Source: Basidiobolus meristosporus CBS 931.73
Lineage: Eukaryota > Basidiobolomycota > Basidiobolomycetes > Basidiobolales > Basidiobolaceae
Direction: 5' to 3'
Assembly (NCBI GenBank): GCA_002104905.1
Contig: MCFE01000019.1
Coordinates: 124,001 to 188,000 of the forward strand
DNA length: 64,000 bases
The notes under the pieces were generated by a model. That model saw nothing but the letters and a program-made list of their open reading frames with translations. It did no database searches and was not told where the DNA came from. Made by a program: the position numbers and the translations under genes. How positions within the stretch are numbered: position 1 is the stretch's first letter; every line of letters begins with the position of its first letter. Of this stretch, positions 46,632 to 59,200 are shown in pieces.

Positions 46632-47876
46632 ATGGCTCAAGGAAAGGTTTTACTAGCTTACTCTGGTGGTCTTGACACCTCATGTATCCTCGTCTGGCTC
46701 ATTGAACAGGGCTATGAAGTCCTCGCTTACCTTGCCAATGTCGGCCAAGAGGAAGATTTCGAAGCCGCTCGCGAGAAGGCACTCAAGATCGGTGCCTCCA
46801 AAGTATTCATCGAAGACTTGAGACGCGAGTTCGTCGAGGAACTCATTTATCCCGCCGTCCAAGCGAACACTATCTACGAAGGTGTCTACCTACTGGGTAC
46901 CTCACTTGCCCGTCCAGTCATTGCCCGTCGTCAGATCGAACTTGCCAAGCAAGAGGGCTGCACCCATGTGTCACACGGGTGTACCGGAAAGGGGAATGAC
47001 CAAGTCCGGTTCGAACTTGCTTACTATGCTCTCCAACCTGACATCAAGGTCATTGCTCCTTGGAGAATCCCCGAGTTCTTCACCCGATTCCCAGGCCGTG
47101 CCAGTCTACTGGATTATGCCGCCGAAAAGGGTATCCCGGTCGTCCAGACCGCCTCCAAGCCTTGGTCTACCGATGAGAACTTGTTCCACATCTCCTACGA
47201 AGCTGGCATCCTCGAAGATCCTAGCATCACTCCACCCAGGGATATGTGGAAGCTTACAGTCGATCCTGAGGATGCTCCCAATACTCCCGAGAGAATCTCC
47301 ATCAAGTTCGAGAAGGGTAAGCCAATCGAGGTGAAGAACCATAATGACAGCACAGTGGTCACCGATGCCCTTGAGCTCTTCACCTACCTCAATACACTTG
47401 GCCGCCGTAATGGCATCGGCCGTATTGACATTGTTGAGAATCGCTTCATTGGGATCAAGAGTCGTGGCTGCTACGAGACCCCTGGTGGCACCATTCTTCG
47501 CACAGCTCATGTGGACTTGGAGGGCCTGACCTTGGATCGTCAAGTCAGGGCCTTCCGCGACGAGAGCGTTACCCCAGCTCTCTCTAACCTTCTCTACAAT
47601 GGGATGTACTTCTCTCCTGAGAGTACATACCTTCTCTCTACGGTGGCTGCCTCCCAAGTGTCAGTCAATGGCGTTGTCAATCTCAAGCTCTACAAGGGCA
47701 GTGTGACTGTCGAGGGTCGGTATAGCGAGACTGAGAAACTGTATGATATGGAGGAAAGCTCAATGGATGTTCAAGGAGGATTCAGCCCCGAAGACTCGGA
47801 AGGCTTCATTAAGATCCAAAGCATCCGTCTCAAGAAGTTTGGTCAGTCAGTTGCCCGCAATGGTGGCAGATTTTAA
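46632..47876 (+). CDS. ARG1: argininosuccinate synthase
   Basis: Joins citrulline and aspartate with ATP in arginine synthesis and the urea cycle; cytosolic tetramer. A single exon of 414 residues, the usual eukaryotic length (human ASS1 412). The N-type ATP pyrophosphatase loop AYSGGLDTSCILVWL is at residues 9–23. GTSLARPVIARRQIE, SHGCTGKGNDQVRFE and ENRFIGIKSRGCYETPGGT carry substrate-binding residues. The frame is open for 41 more codons upstream (from 46509), but those codons match nothing in the family. The ATG at 46632 has a strong AACATGG context. The codon choice is richer in C-ending codons than in neighbours, as expected for high expression. Intronless. Confidence 0.97.
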   Translation: MAQGKVLLAYSGGLDTSCILVWLIEQGYEVLAYLANVGQEEDFEAAREKALKIGASKVFIEDLRREFVEELIYPAVQANTIYEGVYLLGTSLARPVIARRQIELAKQEGCTHVSHGCTGKGNDQVRFELAYYALQPDIKVIAPWRIPEFFTRFPGRASLLDYAAEKGIPVVQTASKPWSTDENLFHISYEAGILEDPSITPPRDMWKLTVDPEDAPNTPERISIKFEKGKPIEVKNHNDSTVVTDALELFTYLNTLGRRNGIGRIDIVENRFIGIKSRGCYETPGGTILRTAHVDLEGLTLDRQVRAFRDESVTPALSNLLYNGMYFSPESTYLLSTVAASQVSVNGVVNLKLYKGSVTVEGRYSETEKLYDMEESSMDVQGGFSPEDSEGFIKIQSIRLKKFGQSVARNGGRF

Positions 47877-48749
47877 TGTGAATCCTACCAGAACATATTT
47901 GTAAATTGTATTATTTTCAGTTGGTACAAAGCAACATCACAGTAATGAATAAATCAGCATATCGCCAGTAGATAAGGGCTTGTTAACAAGTGTCTATCGG
48001 ATCGGAAACTCCATCTGCGTGCTCCGCTGCCAAAACTGATTACACATTGCACCATTCTACAGGTTGCTTCTTTGAGGTAGGGTCGAGTACTAGGATTGTC
48101 TAGAGCGTAAGAACTTGGCCCTCACAAGGACATTGCCAAGACTAGAATGTTCAGAGATATCTACCCATTTCCAATATTGGATGTTTGTTGCCGAATGTTT
48201 CTACGATATATCGACACATTGTTGCCGAGCGAAACATTCGGCTAGGATTCACGAGCTATTTCGATCTGCTCATGTCGGCTACTCAGATTAGGCAAATATT
48301 TTTCCTTTTTCCCTTTCTCAGGGTATCTCTGCGACCTGATGGATTATTCTAACATCGCCAGTGCAATGGTTGGGCCAATTCATTTTTGGCGATGACGAAA
48401 TATGCTTATTTAGGTACAAAATAAGGAAACAAAACTCTTGGAGATTCTTGTTGATTCGTTCTCGGCATCTGTCTATATGATCGGTTGTAGAGTGAGGTTT
48501 AGTTTATCTTTATATTTATTAATAGTTAAACATCTAAAAATATGCTAGAATCAATCAAGAACCACCTCTTGACATGACAACAGTCGTATAGAGAAGAGCC
48601 AAAGAGCCCAGGACTCCGCTATAGAAGGGATTATTACATATACAAAACCTTGACGTTATGGTTGTGTTGGGCTACTCGGAGAGCTAACGTCGAAGAAATC
48701 ACTTGTCATCGAGAATAAGGTGTGGTCAATCACGAAGAACGTCTATTCT

Positions 48750-48968
48750 CTAATTGTCAGTCTTTGGTGCGGCACTGGCAGCTCCACCTATTGAGCCAAA
48801 TAAAGTAGACCTTGGGTAAGGGCTACGCGGTAGCTTGCAGCTTTCTTTTAGCCAATTGACGTCTTTAGAAAAGGAGATGGACATGTTGGGTTTGGATGAG
48901 CTTTTGGAATCGGTAGAAGTAATGGAATTACTCCTTCCAAGCTCCATGGTTTGTGTGACTGTGGACAT
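48750..48968 (-). CDS. possible small Ser-rich protein, 72 residues
   Basis: An ATG-to-stop frame with no recognised domain. The protein is polar, Ser rich and slightly basic, with a stretch DVNWLKESCKLPRSPYPR that looks more ordered than the rest. It has no clear splice sites around it. It is given only because it is isolated in the gene-poor stretch and opens with a real ATG; chance is a serious alternative. Confidence 0.25.
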   Translation of the reverse strand: MSTVTQTMELGRSNSITSTDSKSSSKPNMSISFSKDVNWLKESCKLPRSPYPRSTLFGSIGGAASAAPKTDN

Positions 48969-51900
48969 AATGACGAAGGAAGACTGATGTTAGAGTGGCA
49001 ATACAAGTATGTTGTATCAAGTAGCTTGGTTTAAAACCAGTCTCAGAAGTAAGATATGAAGGATGGCAAGTTATTTATTGCGTTACTTATATCCCTTACT
49101 GATCTCTTGTTGGCATCCTACAAGTCATGTGAGCCAAGGAATATATGAATTGCTGCCAATAAAGCAATACGAATTGGCCAAGGGAGAGATATTAAATCTC
49201 CGTGATTCGGATTCATATCGTGATTGAGAGCGGTTAACAATATATGCGTACATCAATCTGATGCAGAGAGTGCTACATGATATCATGTTGATGTCAAAAA
49301 CAGGCCCAACTGGCATTCGCTTATTTATTGGCCCATGTTAATCGCTTAAAATATCCATCGACCGCCTTGGAAGTTAAATTAAGTGGGTCAGTCCCATAAC
49401 CCTTAGAATCTTTTGATGGCAAACAAAAGTGCTCTGATTGCTAGTTACTTAGTTTGGTTTCAAGCACACATGTAGAACCCAGACATTCGTTACCCCATGT
49501 TGTCAGGGATTGGACCAGATGTGCAAGAATGGCAACTGCCTGGAGAAATGTTCTTCCGCCCGCGCGATTTATCTCCTTGTGATATTTCAGCGCGTAGTGC
49601 CGAACATATTTCCTAAATATATTTACATCCATTCAAAACATTCACCCGTTCTCGCGTTGTGTAATGAGAACCGTCTCGTGATGAGCCCGGCATTCTTATC
49701 AGGGTGCCAATGTACACGCATGTAATACAGATCAGTTCCTAATGGCGTGTATACCGATACAAATTCCATACGGAGTCTGGGTGGGAGCCATATTGATATT
49801 CAAGGATTCTCGACAGGTGAATCAATGCCTGCATGGTTGTTATTTGATTGCCAATGATGAAACAATGGTGGTAAACAAAATACCATGTTGCTTCATCACA
49901 GTATACAAACATCATTTACAGCATAACGTACAGTCAGGCACGGCTATTGGTAGACAGACAGAAATGGTTATTGCGCCTCTTGTGCCAAGGCTGTTTGTAG
50001 GTAAAAATATACACTCCGTATATGGTGTATAAAGACTAAAGCATACAAAGGTGAAATGGTGCAACTTTTTCAGCAGTGAGGCGTGCTTGTGAAGAGTTTT
50101 AGTAGTGTAGTGGGTTTGATATCGAGCTTGTGTTGCCCGTCAAGTGGGGGATATGTTGATATAGATAATACATACATAGGCCATCGAAGACCCAAGTGAG
50201 AGCGTATGAACGTGGGTTTCGATGGCTCAGCAAATTCGCGATGTACTGTGGTGGCTGAAAGCGAGAATATCCCTTTTTATTTCCAGGCCTGTCCCAAACG
50301 CGCTTCTAGTTGGAGAAGTGGTTAATCATAGCTAGTGCTCATTGTGGGTTTTCGGAGTTATTCATTAAGCCGAATGATTCACGAGTTAAATACATCATTG
50401 ATTAAATAGACTCGATACAATCTCAACACAAGTAGTTATGTTTGTCTATGAAAATAGCTGAAGGTCTTTGATTCGAACGACCGATCTTGGTTATGCTTTT
50501 TTTATACGCAATACTACATTCATGATTGTTCTTGGCATGCTATTCTTATTTTGAAAGAAAGTAAAGATATCCACTACACTAACGCTATCCACCGACCGGG
50601 CCGCTGTAGACTAGAGTGTTGACTTTCATTACAGAGGGTTGTCATCAATCAATATAATACTGCAGTCCTGATAGATGGTGAACGACAAGTTTATCAACAC
50701 GGTTCGCCACGGTCCGTGAAATGTGCTCAACAATGAGAACTAATGAAATATTCATGGATCAATTTCAGCACGTGTAAATCGCAATGTGAAAACTCCGGCA
50801 AAGGGAAACCATTGAAGATAAGAATCACACAATAATGAACCAGAACCTACATATTTCATCTCAACACTGGAATTCTATTTTTCTGTGGGTGCCAATCATG
50901 TGAAAATAGTCACAATGTAAAGGACCAACGGAGTTGTGGACTTTTACATAGAACACCAGACTTTAGTCGTTTCGAACTAACTGCTTTTCAAGAATATGTA
51001 CGGCACGTTCCCAAAACATGAAGGCATAAATAGCAACACCCATAATGTATAGTTGACTCTCTATTTTTTGTAAGTGAAATATCTATTATTTCTCAGTCAA
51101 GGCAATTTCCTTGACTATTAATTGAGAGGTCGGCAAGCTGAAGGATGATCAATCAGTGACTCAATAACACAATTTTGGTAGAGGTTACTAACATATGAAT
51201 ATAGCTCGGTAGGCTGTTAATGAAGAATACTCATCTAGGGCTGCGCAAGTTTAATATATAGAGCCGAGGTGCTTTCCCAAACTGTCCATAATATCTAGCA
51301 AGGTGACTGAGTGGTTCAACTATGCATTATTGGTAAGGTCAACAGTTGATAATGCCAGAGTATCAGATGCTAGGCTAAAATTATGTATCACCTTATCACT
51401 AAGTTTACTCTGGGCTTGGCAGCACAAATGAAACCATCTGAGTTCTCCCTCGAATGTTATTTGAAATATCGAGTTCATCCATCTGTGGCATATTTTGGTG
51501 TTTAGTTAGAAGCGCATTTGTTTAGCTGCTAGTTATCTAGCTCATGCCTCTGGCTATCAAGCTCTTACTATAGAGTGTCTATTTTGCAATCCATACGTCG
51601 CCATGCTATGCGTGCCCGCCTTATTCACGGAGTATGGCGTTCCAAAACATGTGGCTGTGGTAAACTATCCCATCCAGCTAAATTCCTGGAGTATGGCAGC
51701 ATCGACTCGTGGCCACTTGTGGCTAATCACTGTATTCTCGGAGGTGCATCTATGAAATAAGCAAGGATCCATGGGATCCATCGAAGACGACTTGGAGCGA
51801 ATTAAAATGTGGGAAAAGTGTCTTGAATCTTGTGGATAGTTGCCATCTTTGGAGTTGCTAAATGCCCCTCAGGTGGAGTGCTATGTGGTATTTTAATCAT

Positions 51901-52032
51901 GGACAGATCAATTGGCTGCCACAGGCTGCTGAATCAATACTAGTGGAGAAACCGTGATTTTAACCACCTCAATCACGAGCCTCTCGTACTACAACAGTGG
52001 GATCCGTGAATACCAAACGAGTTGCCGATTCC

Positions 52033-52040
52033 TTTAAATA
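52033..52040 (+). promoter_or_regulatory. TATA-like box of the P450 gene
   Basis: TTTAAATA, 80 bases before the ATG at 52120. Confidence 0.35.
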
Positions 52041-52119
52041 CCTTGATGGGGTCCATTAGCTGAATAAACTCCTTTACTCTGGAAAGGACCAGAACCATCA
52101 CCCCAACTTGTTGCTTCTG

Positions 52120-53598
52120 ATGACTGTGGAGATCCCTCGGAATGTCTCAGCTCTTGTGCTGGGTGCATTCATAGTGTTGATAGCTTTCCTCGTGGATAGA
52201 ACTCGAATTCCGCAAAATCTAAGCAAATTCCCCAAGATTCCGATAATTTATCTGTTTTCCAGACGAGACAGAAAGGCCGCTCGTGATTTGGCTCAGAAAG
52301 AGGGCATTTATATCGAACATCGGGATAAATGGATAGTAAATGTTTCAAAGGCCGAGTACGCGCAGACAATACTAGCGAACCCATTGAAGTATCCAAAGAT
52401 CCTCCCGACGCTGGAAAAACCAAGTTCGTTGATTACCAAGTTCCTCAGCACCAATGCAAGAATCTCGAATACCAGCAAGTGGGTGAAGTACAGAGAAGCA
52501 ACTGACTATGTTTTCGAGCGTTCTGATCGGGCAGAGATTGCCTTCAAATCAGTCGATAGTCACAGCGCGAGTTTGATAGAAGCCAACATGAGCGAGGTGG
52601 ATATTCTTCCATCCATGAGAGGGATCGTTCAGGAGATTTTGTGTCAACTAGTTTTCGATCAAGAGCCCGATTCAACGATTCATGATTTGATGAGGTACTT
52701 CACTGACATCGAGCAAGAGTTGGCTAGCCGCAGATATCTCTTGTTTCCTTTTTTGGAGTATATTCCACTCATCGGGCGCCCTGGGATGCATGAGCGTGTT
52801 GAAGACATGAACTCGGTCCTCTCCGGGATGATTCAAAGAAAGGCTCAAAGCATGAAGCATAGCACCCATGCGTCAGGGCAAGACTTGATATCATCGTTGC
52901 TTTTAAACACCAACTACGACCTACCCTTTACACATGTTGAGATCAGAGACTTAATTATTGGGTTCATTTGGGCGGGATACGAATCCATGCCGAGTATTCT
53001 AACGGCAGCCATTTACTATATGGCAGCAAACCCCGCGATTCAGCAGGAAGCCCGAGCTGAGGTGGTTAAATATCCCCAGACCCAACAAGCACCCACCCAC
53101 AATGAAAACAATTACCGTTACCTGACAGCCATCATCAAAGAAACTATGCGAATGCACCCAATCCCAACCACCTTTGATACCAGGATTACTAAGGAATCCG
53201 CTCAATTCGGCAACTATGTTGTTCCCCAAAACATGTCAATTACGATCGATACGCAGTCTCTGCACTATGACTCTAATATTTGGAAGGACCCATTTGATTT
53301 CAAGCCTCAACGATTCTTGAACAGCAATGAGAGTAATTCTTACGAATGGCTGGGCTTTGGTGGTGGCCTACGAAAATGTAAGCGATCCATTTAGTGTTTG
53401 TAACCTACGGGATCTAACTTTATAATAGGTCCTGCTGCTGAGTTCTCCATGCAGCAGATGAGGATTGTCCTTGCTACACTTCTGGCAAAATTCACGATCA
53501 CTCTACCAGACTTGCCACATGGTGGAGGATTAAAGCTAGATAGGGATATGAAGCCTACTAGCTTGAAGGTGACATTGACTGTCAGAGAAAAATCTTGA
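52120..53598 (+). CDS. cytochrome P450 monooxygenase
   Basis: A membrane-anchored heme-thiolate oxygenase of unknown substrate. Two exons (52120–53377, 53429–53598) encode 475 residues. An N-terminal anchor (ALVLGAFIVLIAFLV) precedes the catalytic domain. The I helix reads WAGYESMPS, with Ser in place of the usual Thr. The K helix has ETMR (ExxR), followed by FKPQRFL, and the heme loop is FGGGLRKCPA with the axial Cys spliced across the intron (codon TGT split T|GT). The last loop position is Ala where Gly is usual. A reading frame starting at an upstream TTG (52108) is not used. The Pro-rich linker after the anchor is not obvious. The family (CYP number) cannot be given. Confidence 0.92.
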
Positions 53599-53938
53599 GT
53601 AAATCACTTTGCTGATACCCATACGATATTTGTCATGTATATTAACAAAATCACGAAAGCGCAGTCTTCCGTGCTAATAAATACACAACCAATATGAACC
53701 GATCACCATCCACTCGAGGTTGCCTCGATGGCTACATTCTGGTGGGCTCGAGAGCTACTCAATATGATCGGTAGATATCATGGCTCAATTACACTCTGCA
53801 AATTTTATTACAACACGGGATGGATTACTTCCGGAATGGCGATCAAAGGTACATAAGAATATTAACACTGAATACTTTGTTGATGAAACCGTCATCAGGT
53901 AGCAGTATTTTAAGCCTCTTCCATCAGTTACACCGTGT
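53599..53938. other. convergent 3' spacer P450/LSM4
   Basis: 340 bases between convergent genes; nothing recognised. A short imperfect inverted pattern around CTCGAGGTTGCC/GGGCTCGAGAG (53713–53757) could fold but was not assigned. Confidence 0.45.
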
Positions 53939-54654
53939 TCATTGCTTACCACCACGACCTGAATAGTACGTGTTTTAAGTACTAATCAATCTAAATACAA
54001 TCTAAAAGGGCAACGTACCTCCTCTATTGCCACCGCGATTACCCCATCTACCCTGGCCTCTACCACCACGACCACCTCGTCCGCCACCGTTCTTTCTGCT
54101 ATCTTCTTTAACCATGTCTATAATCTACTCAGGTGAATAAAGTGATTAGCTTCTGATACATTATTGCTCGCTCGAAGAATAAACTAAAGACCTCATCAGG
54201 AATGCGAAGATACTTGATGGTGCTGCCCCTGATGTAACATTCTGGTAAACGCCAAAAGCGATCTCCTTCCTATATAAAGCGAAAAGGATTACCATCGGCT
54301 TGACGTTAAGAAGACCTTCCCCTGAAAGCGAGAAATACGAGGGGTTTTCTGGAGTTCCGGTGTACTTACTGGAGAGGTTTGAATGACTTCACGCAGGGTG
54401 AGGTTCATAAAATTATCACAGTTGACCAAGTGACCATTGTATGTTTCGCCGCTCTTAAGTTCCACCAGCTGAAGGTTGAACGATCGATGCCAAGAATTAA
54501 TTGCGATCTTGCATAATAAAATACAAAGAAACAAAGTACCATCGGGTGTCCTTGTGCGGTATTAAGTAATGAGAGAGGTAACTACAGAAACGCATGGATT
54601 TAAGTGTTAGTAGATCCCTATATGTGAACAAGAAAGTGCATGACACGTTACCAT
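53939..54654 (-). CDS. LSM4: U6 snRNA-associated Sm-like protein LSm4
   Basis: Ring subunit of LSm1–7 (mRNA decay) and LSm2–8 (U6 snRNA). Six exons (54654–54652, 54581–54540, 54468–54370, 54269–54192, 54124–54019, 53958–53939) close to 115 residues. The Sm1 motif is [20 protein letters not shown] and the Sm2 motif [17 protein letters not shown], both nearly identical to other LSm4. A Gly/Arg (RGG) tail follows, shorter than in yeast, where the tail is Asn rich. Exon 1 is only the ATG, joined by a GTAACG intron to LPLSLL. This start is forced because no other ATG precedes the conserved [14 protein letters not shown]. The RGG tail could be an arginine-methylation target, as known for human LSm4. 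Confidence 0.96.
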
Positions 54655-55116
54655 CGTGAGCGATAGAACAAAAACTCAGGTAACCGTTCTAGCCGTTATT
54701 AATTTTAAAAGTAGTAAACAAAGTAAAAACCAATATTACTCAAGCACTTGCATAGTTCCAGAGCAAAAAAATGATAAAAAACTGAAGTGTAGATTTAGTC
54801 TAGAATGCAACCAGGCATTGTAAAGAAATGAATTCGAAATCGTAACTTGGTTAAACTTAAACCTATCTTCAATCTCAACCGTGATTTTGCAGTGCTGATA
54901 ATTATGGATGCCAACCTAACCTCGCGATTGAGGAGGTAAAGGTGGCCATGATTTGGGGTGAATCGATGAGCAATAGGCAAAACTACCCCAAGATTGATCC
55001 TGATAACACCCCTGTTTTGCAGCTTGGGCCGGTCATTAATTAGTATACTCGGTCAAATCTTCAGTCCTTGGTACTTTAGCCTATCTGCTGACCCTTATCG
55101 TTCACAAACAGACAAT
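54655..55116. promoter_or_regulatory. divergent promoter region LSM4/ATP14
   Basis: 462 bases between divergent start codons, so both promoters are here. No defined element was identified. Confidence 0.45.
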
Positions 55117-55677
55117 ATGTACGCTCTTGCCACCGCTTCTTTGAGAGTATGTTTGATAACTTTTCAAGCTATTGAGACCTAGACAAGTGTCGAGGTTTAA
55201 GCGTACCTGTGCTTATTGATTGCGGTTAATTCTTATAGACTCCTCTCGCTACTGCCACTTTCGCCCGTGGTTTCTCTTCCCAAGCCGTTCAGATGAAGGG
55301 TATATTTAGGCTCATTTTTTTCTTTTAATCGGCCACTTTATTTACAGTATATACATTTCGGTCTCTAGATGTTGTCCAAGAATTGTACCTGAAGAATTTG
55401 AAGAGCTACAAGCCTTCTCCTCAAGTAAGTATTTCTTCCAAGCCCTTGCAATGTTGTTGGTGTATTAAGTGTATTTGAATTGTAGGCAGCTGGCTCTGAA
55501 GCTGGTCAAGTAAAGGACCTCAAGCTTCCCGCTGCTCCCGAGGTAAAATTCAAATAATTCTATTCAATATATTGAGTCCGCAAATAACCCTAGATTTCTC
55601 TTTAGGTTCCCAAAATCAATGAAGACATCGCTGCTGAGCTTGCTGCTTATGATTCTGAAGTGCCCTCCCAAAACTAA
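55117..55677 (+). CDS. ATP14: mitochondrial ATP synthase subunit h
   Basis: Peripheral-stalk subunit of F1Fo-ATP synthase (the counterpart of animal F6). Five exons (55117–55146, 55239–55299, 55369–55424, 55486–55542, 55606–55677) close to 91 residues. The first 20 residues are Ala/Thr/Arg rich without acids, a typical presequence, and end before RGFSSQ. Then comes DVVQELYLKNLKSYKP, the conserved helix of the family, and an acidic C-terminus (NEDIAAELAAYDSE). The 30-base first exon holds only MYALATASLR. Tandem with CTR9. Confidence 0.88.
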
Positions 55678-56243
55678 GCCAACCGTGTCTCTAGTTAACC
55701 GTCGCTTACATCTATTTCACCTACGAGCATGAAGACAAAGTATCAATCTTTATCTTCACTTAAAGCATACATTCTGTGATTTTCTCAAGAATAAATCAAT
55801 TCACAAAATTGCATCATAAATGGTTCATCTTGGTTATTCCGTTTGCCGTTCCTGAGCCTCTGTAGGGACGCGACGTTCGTATCCCAACTAAAGTTGGCAT
55901 ACACTCCAAACATTGTATTGTCATTTGGCAAGCTAAAGAACCGGTGTACCTGGATTCCTACCTTGTGGTGAAATTTGATTTTTTGCCTTTGTGGGATCCA
56001 GTTGGGTATCCATGACATTGATACTTGAAATTCAGTTTTCGACAATTCTTTCGTTCGCGTTTATATTGGGAGATACGAGATTTACCATATCCATTCGGAA
56101 TTCTCTCAAACTGCATCAATGGTCGAAAATCAGGACAAATTTTATGGTGTTGATTCTCGTTACCATTTTCACGAAATTCAATTTACGTTTGTGTATCGAT
56201 TTGATACTCTGCTAGTTCATTTCACCTCACGCACTTTCCAACC
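55678..56243. other. spacer between ATP14 and CTR9
   Basis: 566 bases with no supported feature; ATP14 3' UTR and CTR9 promoter. Confidence 0.5.
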
Positions 56244-59200
56244 ATGTCCTCAGACATTCTCGAGATCCCTCTGAAAGGATCCGACAATGTGCTTGAAATA
56301 GATTGCAGTCAACTACCGGAAGAGGCTAAAGAACTCCTTGACATTCTGTTGCAAGAAGAGGCTCCACTCGACATCTACTTAGAGCTCGCGGTAAATGTTG
56401 AATTCGCCCTTTCTTAAAACCTAAACACGTTCTAAGTTGTTTGAAGCTTCAATATTATGATCGTAAAAGAATAGATGAGGTAGTGGTGGTTCTTGAACAG
56501 GGATTAGCTGCCGGTACACTTTCTATATTATTCAATGGGTCGACCTCAAGCACTTACATACATCAATCAATACAATCAGGTTACAATGCCGATCCTGCAG
56601 CTAGAATACCTCTGTTAAATTGTCTAGCATCTATATATTTGCTCAGGGCAAAGGCGGCTATAGGTACTAAGAAGAGTAGGTGCCTCGAAGATGCGGCCAA
56701 GTATTTCAATGAAGCAGATAGAATCAACCCCAGAGTGGAATTAACTTGGTTAGGAAAAGGTCAATATTCTCCTTGCATAGTTCGTTCCGATGCACATTCT
56801 CCTTAACCTATATGCACCTTGTAGGCCTGTTGTACATGGCTAGAAAGCAACCAGACGACGCGTTGCGTCAATTCCAGCTAGTGCTTGATCAAGAATCAGA
56901 TAATATACCAGCTCTTCTTGGAAAGGTGACGAGGATTATGGCCGTTGTACAATATAAAATACTAACCAACAATCCAGGCTAGAATCCAATATCATCGGAA
57001 GCAATTTAAGGCAGCACTTGCGACATATCAACAAATTCTAGTTCTGAACCCTAACGGAAAGCCAGATCCTCGCATTGGGATCGGTCTATGCTTCCACAAA
57101 CTCGGGATGCTAAATGAAGCCAAGGAGGCATTTGATAGAGCATTGGAAGTTGTCAGTATGTTGACTTCATGTGGTATGTAGAAGCTTGGCTAATTAGATT
57201 GAAATAGGACGCAAGTAATGCGGATGCGTTGTCTTTCTTGGCGATCATGAATTTCAATGAATTCAAAAGATGTTTGGCCTCAGGAAGCAATGACAAGCTG
57301 GAGTATTTGGAGATGGCGGTGAAGTGCCTAGAGGATGGCCATAAGATTAACGTTAAGCACGCTGTTATTTCCAATCATCTTGCAGAGCAGTTCTTCTTTC
57401 GCAGACAAATCAAGAAAGTAAGTCTGTACTGGAGGAACGATTTGAGCAGGATGTTTATTTACCAATTTGTAGGCCCTTGGCTTTGCTTCTATCGCCTCGA
57501 CTAACGCAGACACGCTAGCTATTCAGGCTGAATCGCATTTCCAACTTGGGAGAGCGTATCACCAAATGGTATATATTCTTCGAAAGATCGTTGTTTTCAA
57601 GTATTTACCGGTTTGTACTTTTCTAGAAAAAATATTCTGAAGCTACAAGCCATTATCATAAAGCCGCCAAACTTAACCCGGATCATGTGTTAGCTCAATT
57701 TGGTTTAGGGCAGATGCATATTTACCGAGGTTCGTTTTTCATCTACATGGCGCATTGACAAGTGGATTGCTTATTGGCCTCATACTCTTACCAGGGGAGC
57801 GTAGTTTAGCTATTGATCTATTTCAAAAGCTCCTGCTTAAGTTCCCTAAGAGCTCAGAAACTTTAGTGGTAACTTTCTGCTGCTATACTCCTTGCACTTA
57901 TGCCTGTCTAATCTGTGTCATTTTTTCTAGATTCTTGGTTCCTTGTACGCCTCGAGCTCAGATGAAAAACACCGTGCCGTCGAGTATTTTGATCGAGCTA
58001 CCAGAATTCTCGAGGATGAAAGTTCTGATGATTTAACTGATACCTCAATGTTTGTTCAAATGGGGCAAATGCTTGAAGATGTTGACTCGAAGAAAGCTCT
58101 CAAAGGTACAGTTGCGCAAGGATTCGTTTTTAAAAGCATCAAGCACTAATTGCAAACATAGCATACCAGAATGCCCTGAAGGCGAATGAGAAAAACAACC
58201 AGGCCAAAATTCCATTGGAACTTACTAGTAACATCGCCGTACTTCATCATATGGAGGGTAAAGTAGCAATCCGAATGTCATTTCCCACAATTCCCTCATA
58301 CTAATAATCATATAGGTGATTACGACTCTGCTAAGCGAATGTATGATCGTGCCATTCAGGATGCAACTGAATTAGCCAACAGCGGTGATGCAGATGCCGA
58401 ATATATCGCAACCACTGCAAAATATAACGTAGCCAGACTGCATGAGGATTGCTTCGAGGAAACCAAAGCCCAAGTACTGTACAAAGAGCTTATCGAGAAG
58501 CATCCAAACTACATCAATCCTTACCTTCGATTAGGACTAATGGATCAACATTCCGGAAGGTCCACTGAGGCTACCGATTGGTATAAGGATGTTTTAGGTG
58601 TAGACAATAATAATGCAGATGCCTGGACTATGTTAGGCTGTTTGCAGGCTTCGATGCATCAAACAAGGCCTAGTCGTAAAACGTTTGAGCGGATTCTGAC
58701 CGAAATAGACAAACACGATGTATACTCTCTGTGCTCCCTGGGAAATAACTATCTCGGTTTGGCCCGTAGCGAGAAAAAGAAGGATATCAAAGCCACGCTC
58801 TATAAAAAAGCATTGGAATTTTTCGATAAGGTGCTCAGACTGGATGACCATAACGTTTTTGCCGCAACCGGTGTAGCCACTGCCATTGCTGAGAGGGGCA
58901 ATCCAGCTGAAGCACGGGAGATGTTTGCTCAAATCCGTGATGCAGCACCACATATACCTGGGCTATGGCTCAACCTTGCCCATATTAATGTGGAGCTTGG
59001 CAATTATCGCAACGCATATACGCTATATGAGGGTTGTCTTAAGAAATTCCACTACAATAATGATCCGAATATTACACTTTGCATGGCCAGAACCCTGTTT
59101 CTAGCAGCCAAGGCTGAGAAGAGCCTCGAGTTAATGAAGCAAGCACGCCAATATGTCCAGAAAGCGCTCCATCTATCCCCCAAAGACAAGGCCGTACTGT

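Larger units (their letters stand above)
47877..52119. other. 4.2-kb gene-poor region
   Basis: The longest stretch without a confident gene. It contains one possible small ORF (48750–48968, listed separately), many AT-rich patches and no recognisable transposon. Nothing else could be supported on either strand. A TATA-like box of the P450 is at its right end. Confidence 0.55.

Noticed and set aside
47106-47657. 183-codon minus-strand ORF in argininosuccinate synthase
   Set aside because: Shadow frame of a codon-biased gene.
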